Below, one piece after another: positions 32,753-37,547 of a DNA stretch of 37,547 nt. The notes below the pieces were generated by a model. The model searched no databases and was not told where the DNA came from. It saw only the letters and a list, made by a program, of their open reading frames with translations. The number at the start of each line of letters is the position of its first letter. The stretch's first letter is position 1. Position numbers and translations under genes: made by a program. Source of the stretch: an uncultured Synechococcus sp. (GTDB lineage Bacteria; Cyanobacteriota; Cyanobacteriia; Phormidesmidales; Phormidesmidaceae); the NCBI GenBank assembly GCA_937911865.1, contig CALDSK010000046.1, positions 1 through 37,547 on the forward strand. The letters run 5' to 3'.

Positions 32753-34507
32753 TTATGAAGACGAATTGGCGCTCAGTTCTGTTGTTGTCGCTTCTCCTAA
32801 TAGCTTGGCAAACCATCCTTTGTAGCGAGCGGTTGCTGCGAGTACAAACAACAGGTCCGCGCCGACAACGCTCGCAATCATCCATTCTGAGCCGCCTGTC
32901 CCAAAGCCATAGCTATGTAGCCCGGTCCCCAGTACAAAGTTCACACCGTACCAGGCCATCAGCACTGCGTTAAAAGCGACCACGCTGGCCACACTGATGC
33001 CAAAGTTGCCAATCCAACCAACCAGGCGACCGTGTAGTGGTACAAGGTAACCGAGTAGCGCAATCAAGGCCCAGGTCTCTTTGGGATCCCAGCCCCAGAA
33101 GCGACCCCAGGAGAAATGCGCCCAGATGCCGCCAAGAATAATACCTGCGGTCAGAAGCAGTACGCCAACTTGTAGGACTCGGTAGTTCAGCTGTGAGAGC
33201 AGTTGAATGCGAGACTTTGCCTCAGGTGTGAACAGGTAGCTGCCCAAAGCGACGTGCCCAATTCCCAACGCCAGGGCAAAGCTAGCGTAGCTGAGTGCAA
33301 TTGTCGGAACATGAATACTTAGCCAAAAGTTGTCTCTCAGTACAGGAACCAGCGGTGAAATGCTTGGATCTAGAACTGCCGGTAGGCTGTCGGCCAAAAT
33401 CAGACACATAATAGCCAGCGGCGCAGCGGCCAGTAGGTAGTATTTTGCCCGGTAGATGAGTTCAAAGGTTAGTGCGATCGCCGCAATCCCAAACCCAACC
33501 CAAATGACGGACTCGTACATATTGGTCACCGGTGGCCGCCCGGCAATCTGCATCCTTAGCCAAAATCCGTAGGTCTGCAAAGCAACGCCGCCTACAAACA
33601 GCCCGATGGCACTCCAATACAGCTCCAACGGTTTCACCCACAGCGTCAGCAGCATTACCAAGAAGGCTAGCCCATACAGCTTCCAGGCTTTAGCAAAAGG
33701 ATGAAAGTGATTGAAGAACACCTCTTGATCCATCGCGCCGATCGCCGGATACACCTGCGGGCTGAGGTTTCTGAGCCCAGCCTGTAGCTCAGCTGCTGTA
33801 GGTGTCAGCGCCGAAAGATGACTGGCCAGATGATTGGCCAGATGACTGGCCGGATAACTGGCACCGCTTTGAGAAGCCTGAAGAAACATTTGTTTCATCA
33901 CCGCAAAGTCAGCAATCAAGGGTGCTGTAGCGCTCTGCGTATAAAAAGTTTGCTCTTCTGAAATGCCCAGCCATTTCCCCTTCGGATCTGTCGGATGGGG
34001 CACGATGGCAATCGTATTATCATCAACTGAGCCCAGCATTAGCGTAAGTCGATCTTCAAGCGTTAACGCTTCTCTCTCATCGCGAGAGAGATCGATATCT
34101 TCTAGCTCTTTACGGTGCGCCTCTCGAACGACCTCACCCAGCGCTGAGTTTTTCATCAGCGTTTGAAAAGAAAAATGCTTTTGGTCTGGATCCAAGCCAA
34201 TTTTTTCTTTCAGTGGACGATAGCTAAAGAGCACAAACGGCTCTTCGTTCCAGTTACGGCTATTGAGCCATAGCGACATAAAGGTTGTTGTAGAATCTTC
34301 TGCGATACCGTCGTGCTTGTGCGTTGTAGACCCGTGAATCTTAGCAACCGTTTCTTTCGCCACGGTATCTAGCGGTTTTTTGCGCCCGCCTTGTTGAACC
34401 ACGATAGTTTCGAGTGGGCTCAAGGGCGAGGGTTGAAATTGGCTGAAGGGCAGCGCGATCAGCAGCAATCCCAGACAAAGGCCGAGGGTGAATTTAACTA
34501 ATTTCAT
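32753..34507 (-). CDS. CcsA-like cytochrome c synthase subunit, long form
   Basis: The 584-aa protein has an N-terminal signal/helix (4-24). An extracytoplasmic region of about 240 residues (VVQQGGRKKPLDTVAKETV and following) comes next, then about eight helices with the tryptophan-rich heme-handling motif WGWDPKETW (about 471-479). Flanking histidines are in LSIHVPT, PLHGR and TGLHSYG. This is the heme exporter/synthase half of System II. Ordinary cyanobacterial CcsA is about 320-350 aa without the N-terminal domain, so this is a distinct long type, which I associate with CcsBA-like proteins of other phyla. It is 26 bp downstream of its ResB-like partner. Confidence 0.87.
   Translation of the reverse strand: MKLVKFTLGLCLGLLLIALPFSQFQPSPLSPLETIVVQQGGRKKPLDTVAKETVAKIHGSTTHKHDGIAEDSTTTFMSLWLNSRNWNEEPFVLFSYRPLKEKIGLDPDQKHFSFQTLMKNSALGEVVREAHRKELEDIDLSRDEREALTLEDRLTLMLGSVDDNTIAIVPHPTDPKGKWLGISEEQTFYTQSATAPLIADFAVMKQMFLQASQSGASYPASHLANHLASHLSALTPTAAELQAGLRNLSPQVYPAIGAMDQEVFFNHFHPFAKAWKLYGLAFLVMLLTLWVKPLELYWSAIGLFVGGVALQTYGFWLRMQIAGRPPVTNMYESVIWVGFGIAAIALTFELIYRAKYYLLAAAPLAIMCLILADSLPAVLDPSISPLVPVLRDNFWLSIHVPTIALSYASFALALGIGHVALGSYLFTPEAKSRIQLLSQLNYRVLQVGVLLLTAGIILGGIWAHFSWGRFWGWDPKETWALIALLGYLVPLHGRLVGWIGNFGISVASVVAFNAVLMAWYGVNFVLGTGLHSYGFGTGGSEWMIASVVGADLLFVLAATARYKGWFAKLLGEATTTELSANSSS
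33818..33862. repeat. 12-bp tandem repeat inside the CcsA-like gene
   Basis: ATGACTGGCCAG, ATGATTGGCCAG, ATGACTGGCCGG and a partial ATAACTGGC run from 33818 to 33862. On the minus strand they encode the repeat Ser-His-Leu-Ala / Asn-His-Leu-Ala in the N-terminal domain. The unit is a multiple of three. Confidence 0.9.
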
Positions 34508-34533
34508 AACAAAAGAACAAGATTTTAAGGATT

Positions 34534-36438
34534 TTATCTTCCCAGTAATGCATTCAACAGTGGAATGGAGGGACCCGATTCCGCCTCTTCCTCCGTCTCT
34601 GGTACGTCTAAAAAGTCAGAGACTTTCTTAAACTTCTTCGCAACGGCGCGACCGTAGAACATGGTTGCAACGCCAATGGTCACCATCGTTGAACCCAGCC
34701 AGGTGAGCCCTGTGACCCACCAGGGTTCACGCTTCACTTGCAGGGTTGACTGGTTCAAATCACCCGGATTCCAAGCTGCTTGAGCAATTTTCCAGCCCTT
34801 GAACCAAGTGGGATGGTTCATCCAAACTCGTCGATGGCTGGTCTCTTCTACCTGGGGATCAATTAAAGACACATCGCTAGTCCACATGGCTACCGATTCG
34901 CTCCCCTCATTGCGCTCCACGATAAACTCGTTCAGCTTGAGGCTAAAAGGCAGCTGCAACAGCTTTGGGCTAAACGCGACATACCAGTCGCCCTGCTCAC
35001 TCTCAACTGTTGTTGGCTCGCCCCAGCCCACCCAGGTGGGTTGGCTATGCTCGCCAGTGGATACCAGCAGTGCAGGACTCCCCTGTTCTGGCGCGCCTTT
35101 GGGTAAAGGAACAATTTCACGCTCTACGCGGGCATTGGGAATATACTCGGCAAGGGTGACTTCAAAGTCTGCCCAGCCCGGCGTGATAGACTCGCCAGTG
35201 GCCATTTGACCAGATTTGAATCCTTTGGAAGACTTCGCTGCGTAGTGAAGATTGTTTTTGGCATCTACAACGATTCGGAAGAAAGCGTCCGGGCCAGCAT
35301 CAGGTGCGATGTTGTAAGAGAGATTGAGCGCGATCGCATCGCCTTCTATTAGGTTGCGAATGGGTTCAAACCCGGGCTTCCCAAAAACAAACCAGCTTTC
35401 GGTAGATCCCTCGCTTGAAACCCGTAGCTGAACTGCTGGATTTCTTAAGAGATTAGTAGCACTAGTGGGCTGGCGGTTGCCATCTAATCGAAAGTCAGGC
35501 CAGAAACCTGTTGTTTGTATCGTGAGAGTCTTCTCCTCAGCGTTAATTTCAAATGGCTGATTGGCGGCCTGATTCAAACTGCTTTCTACATCAATTGTGC
35601 GAGTAATTCCTTGCCAGCTGATGTCTACCGTGCCCCATTTAGCCGTGCCCCATTTAGCGGACGCTGTTTTTTCTGCAGGTGCTGCCAGAGCCTCTGCTAA
35701 AGCCTGCTGATCTTCTGCCTTCACAATTTGGAGTTCTGCTGGGCCAATGTCCATGGTGCCGTAGGCCGCAGGGGCCACAGCGAGCCATCGTTCTAACGAC
35801 TGACCCATACGATCACTCTTTAAGACCAGCCGCACCGCCGAGTTCTCAACGCGGCTACCCGGCTCAAAATGAACCGTGTTGACTGTGTTGTCACTGTATC
35901 CCAACAGCGATAGCCCACCTACTTTGCTTGGCACGACGCTGCCGTCTGCCTTAATAAACAAAGAAGCCTGCTCAGTCATACCTTCTGATATTTCTGTTGA
36001 TACGCCTGTTGGCATTGCGACTTCTATTAAGTCTCCTTCTACGCGTAGCGTGCTGACCGGGCCCGCGTCAGTTCTAGCGAGCATCATGCCCTCTACGCTG
36101 AGGTGAATAACCGCCGCCGAGCCTGCAATAATAACGACCAGACCCCAGTGGGTAATGGCAAAGCCGATTTTACGAGCGCCTTTCCAGGGATAGCGCAGCA
36201 GTGTAGAGGTGCCCAGGTTAAGCGCCAACAGAAACATGAGTCCGCCAAACCAGGGACTTTTGTATATTTCTTGCTGTACGACAGCGGAGCCCACTTCGGC
36301 TTCGTAAAAGGTTGCGCCGATTAAGATAGCTGCGATCGCAGCTAGCAAGGGCACTGCCAGCCTGATAGATCCTAACGCTCTGAGCAAGCTGCCTGTAGCG
36401 TCAGTTTTAGGCCATTTGTGGATGGAATGAACCGTCAT
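34534..36438 (-). CDS. ResB/Ccs1-like cytochrome c biogenesis protein
   Basis: The 634-aa protein has the ResB layout: three helices near the N-terminus (about 25-45, 64-82, 91-115, the last with TH-W and IHL histidines), a large extracytoplasmic domain (about 120-575) and a last helix near 590-610 (WVTGLTWLGSTMVTIGVATMFYG). ResB delivers reduced apocytochrome and helps heme transfer with CcsA. It is longer than usual cyanobacterial Ccs1 (about 450). It is the first gene of the resB-ccsA-Rieske minus-strand operon. A 15-bp duplication gives the doubled AKWGT near residue 265. Confidence 0.85.
   Translation of the reverse strand: MTVHSIHKWPKTDATGSLLRALGSIRLAVPLLAAIAAILIGATFYEAEVGSAVVQQEIYKSPWFGGLMFLLALNLGTSTLLRYPWKGARKIGFAITHWGLVVIIAGSAAVIHLSVEGMMLARTDAGPVSTLRVEGDLIEVAMPTGVSTEISEGMTEQASLFIKADGSVVPSKVGGLSLLGYSDNTVNTVHFEPGSRVENSAVRLVLKSDRMGQSLERWLAVAPAAYGTMDIGPAELQIVKAEDQQALAEALAAPAEKTASAKWGTAKWGTVDISWQGITRTIDVESSLNQAANQPFEINAEEKTLTIQTTGFWPDFRLDGNRQPTSATNLLRNPAVQLRVSSEGSTESWFVFGKPGFEPIRNLIEGDAIALNLSYNIAPDAGPDAFFRIVVDAKNNLHYAAKSSKGFKSGQMATGESITPGWADFEVTLAEYIPNARVEREIVPLPKGAPEQGSPALLVSTGEHSQPTWVGWGEPTTVESEQGDWYVAFSPKLLQLPFSLKLNEFIVERNEGSESVAMWTSDVSLIDPQVEETSHRRVWMNHPTWFKGWKIAQAAWNPGDLNQSTLQVKREPWWVTGLTWLGSTMVTIGVATMFYGRAVAKKFKKVSDFLDVPETEEEAESGPSIPLLNALLGR
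35629..35658. repeat. Perfect 15-bp tandem duplication inside the ResB-like gene
   Basis: CGTGCCCCATTTAGC occurs at 35629-35643 and 35644-35658, giving Ala-Lys-Trp-Gly-Thr twice on the minus strand. Confidence 0.95.
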
Positions 36439-36536
36439 AAAGAGGCGCCCCCTTTAAGGACAATAAGGGAACAGAGTAGACAAACAAGACAAAAATAAAA
36501 ACAGAGCCCAAAAGAATCTATATAAGAGAATCCTTA

Positions 36537-36560
36537 GCCAGAGAGAAAGCCAGAGAGAAG
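36537..36560. repeat. 12-bp tandem duplication
   Basis: GCCAGAGAGAAA (36537-36548) and GCCAGAGAGAAG (36549-36560), followed by a partial third copy. Confidence 0.85.
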
Positions 36561-36597
36561 AAAGCCAGAATAGAAACGTCTATCTCATGTTTCGTCT

Positions 36598-36627
36598 ATT
36601 ACTTCTCTATTAATTACTTCTCTATCA
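36598..36627. repeat. 15-bp tandem duplication
   Basis: ATTACTTCTCTATTA (36598-36612) and ATTACTTCTCTATCA (36613-36627), one mismatch, upstream of the ResB-like gene. Confidence 0.88.
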
Positions 36628-36814
36628 ATAGTGGTATTAGGTGGCAGCTATGTTTTGTATCTAAAGTTGCAAAAAAGCTACAAAAAACTACTGAGTATTC
36701 GAGTTCGGCATGCTTCCTACGCAAAAAAAGCATAGGCAAAAATAAACAAAAAGCATTTCTTAAGCTTCTTTGTTTTTGGTTTCACTTTCCAACCCACTTC
36801 CCAACAAGATAAAA

Positions 36815-36843
36815 GAATTCAAAAAAAGAAGTTATTTGAATTC
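36815..36843. promoter_or_regulatory. 9-bp inverted repeat
   Basis: GAATTCAAA (36815-36823) and TTTGAATTC (36835-36843) are exact reverse complements with 11 bases between. It could be an operator or a transcript hairpin within the divergent region. Confidence 0.4.
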
Positions 36844-37037
36844 ACTTGTATATATCGTCAGCAATCTTTAATAACAGATGCATGCAAATGCTGCGGACCC
36901 TTTATGCAATTCTTCCATTCATTTTTTGTTTTTGGTAACGCTGAGTACAAAAAAAGAGTTTGAGTCACTCTAGTTTGTGTAGTACCACGGAAGAGAGAGT
37001 CTCTTTTCACTTATATGTCTGCATTCGGTGCCTTTCT

Positions 37038-37064
37038 TGTACGTTGATTTCTTTTGTGCGTACA
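37038..37064. promoter_or_regulatory. Inverted repeat upstream of the globin gene
   Basis: TGTACG (37038-37043) and CGTACA (37059-37064) with a 15-base spacer give centres 21 bp apart, two helical turns, about 130 bp before the globin start. It is a dimer-binding site candidate. Confidence 0.35.
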
Positions 37065-37193
37065 TTCTTGCGGACTTGCTCAGTCTTTGTTCGCGCTCTC
37101 TTCTGTTGTGGTTCTAGTTGGGTGTGATTATTAGTCAGGGACTTCTCAAACCAACGACCCCTATCCAACTTTTTTTTGGAGTGCACATTAGCA

Positions 37194-37547
37194 ATGCCTT
37201 TAAATGTAGAGCTTCTAGAGCAAAGCTTCGAACTCGTGAAGCCAAAAGCCGACGAGCTTGTTGCCAGCTTTTATAACAACTTGTTTACTGACTATCCAGC
37301 GGCTAAGCCGTTGTTTGAGCACTCAGATATGGCCGGACAGCGAAAAATGCTGAAAGGTGCACTGGTAATGGTGATAGAAAACCTGCGTAAGCCAGAAGTG
37401 CTGAGTCAATCTCTAAAAGGACTGGGTGCGCGCCATGTAAAGTACGGTGCGCTTCCAGAGCACTATCCTCTAGTTGGCAACAGCTTGCTAAAGTCCCTGG
37501 CGCAGTATGCGGGTGATGCTTGGACGCCAGAGCTGAAGCAGGCTTGG
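37194..37547 (+). CDS. Globin (flavohemoglobin-type globin domain), 3' end outside the window
   Basis: The 118 codons present start MPLNVELLEQSFELVKPKAD. They show a B10-type Tyr (SFYNNLF), the CD-region LFEHSDM, the E-helix start GQRKML and the proximal heme ligand in GARHVKYGALPEHYPLVG. This is the single-domain or flavohemoglobin-type globin class, which binds O2 and often detoxifies nitric oxide. The frame is open at the window edge, so single-domain versus fused form cannot be told. GGAG at 37178-37181 is 12 bases before the ATG, rather far. It is divergent from the resB-ccsA-Rieske operon. Confidence 0.88.
   Translation, partial: MPLNVELLEQSFELVKPKADELVASFYNNLFTDYPAAKPLFEHSDMAGQRKMLKGALVMVIENLRKPEVLSQSLKGLGARHVKYGALPEHYPLVGNSLLKSLAQYAGDAWTPELKQAW

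Larger units (their letters stand above)
36439..37193. other. 755-bp AT-rich gene-free region between ResB-like and globin genes
   Basis: No frame of protein character is visible on either strand. It is visibly richer in A and T than its surroundings and lacks GCGATCGC sites. It must contain the divergent promoters. It holds two tandem duplications (36537-36560 and 36598-36627) and two inverted repeats, listed separately. A small RNA is possible but I cannot define one. Confidence 0.7.

Noticed and set aside
36439..37193. NtcA (GTA-N8-TAC) or FNR-type site in the globin upstream region
   Set aside because: I found no good match to either consensus; GTAC occurrences at 37039 and 37060 have the wrong spacing for NtcA.

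Overview
The window is chromosomal DNA from a cyanobacterium. Copies of the HIP1-type palindrome GCGATCGC are scattered through it. It also carries a light-dependent protochlorophyllide reductase, a CYP110-like cytochrome P450, a phosphoribulokinase homologue, a CrtISO-like oxidoreductase, and families common in cyanobacteria (DUF4058, GHL10 with SLH domains, DUF697 GTPases). Genus cannot be fixed from sequence alone; base composition and gene set would fit a Leptolyngbya/Synechococcales-type organism. I see no tRNA, rRNA, CRISPR array, phage or complete insertion sequence.

Layout. 0-3 kb: phosphoribulokinase paralogue (+), CpdA-type phosphoesterase (-), DUF4058 protein (+). 3-9.3 kb: CrtISO-like oxidoreductase with a small coiled-coil partner (-), a HAD protein whose nucleophile is missing (+), and a two-gene cassette of DUF697 GTPases (-). 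9.5-14 kb: a TetR regulator with an extra C-terminal winged helix, divergent from a Rieske oxygenase, a P450 and a methyltransferase reading frame interrupted by an in-frame TAG; this looks like a small oxidative tailoring cluster. 14-20 kb: POR behind a perfect 14-bp hairpin, a YdcF-like protein, a VOC protein, a PPC/DUF296 protein followed by a decayed fragment, another methyltransferase, a membrane-anchored GHL10 protein and a DUF952 protein. 20-26 kb: pentapeptide-repeat protein, DUF805 protein, a divergent aquaporin/arsR pair with two palindromic operator candidates, a short endonuclease V and a large pRiA4b ORF-3 family protein. 26-32 kb: APH-family kinase, an SLH-GHL10 protein, a membrane-anchored coiled-coil protein ending in a BRCT domain, and a sulfotransferase. 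32-37.5 kb: a minus-strand operon of ResB-like, CcsA-like (long System II cytochrome c maturation proteins) and a Rieske lipoprotein, then a 755-bp AT-rich gene-free stretch, then the start of a globin gene cut by the window end.

The most unusual window-wide pattern is a set of about twenty short tandem duplications (unit 9-23 bp, 2-6 copies). Each is built from its own local sequence, and most sit at gene ends, often copying the stop codon or the first codons. Those inside genes have units that are multiples of three. Individual genes of highest interest are the membrane-anchored BRCT protein, the arsR-aquaporin operator pair, the HAD protein with a Ser/Asn replacement of both catalytic aspartates, the stop-interrupted methyltransferase, and the ResB/CcsA/Rieske operon facing a globin.
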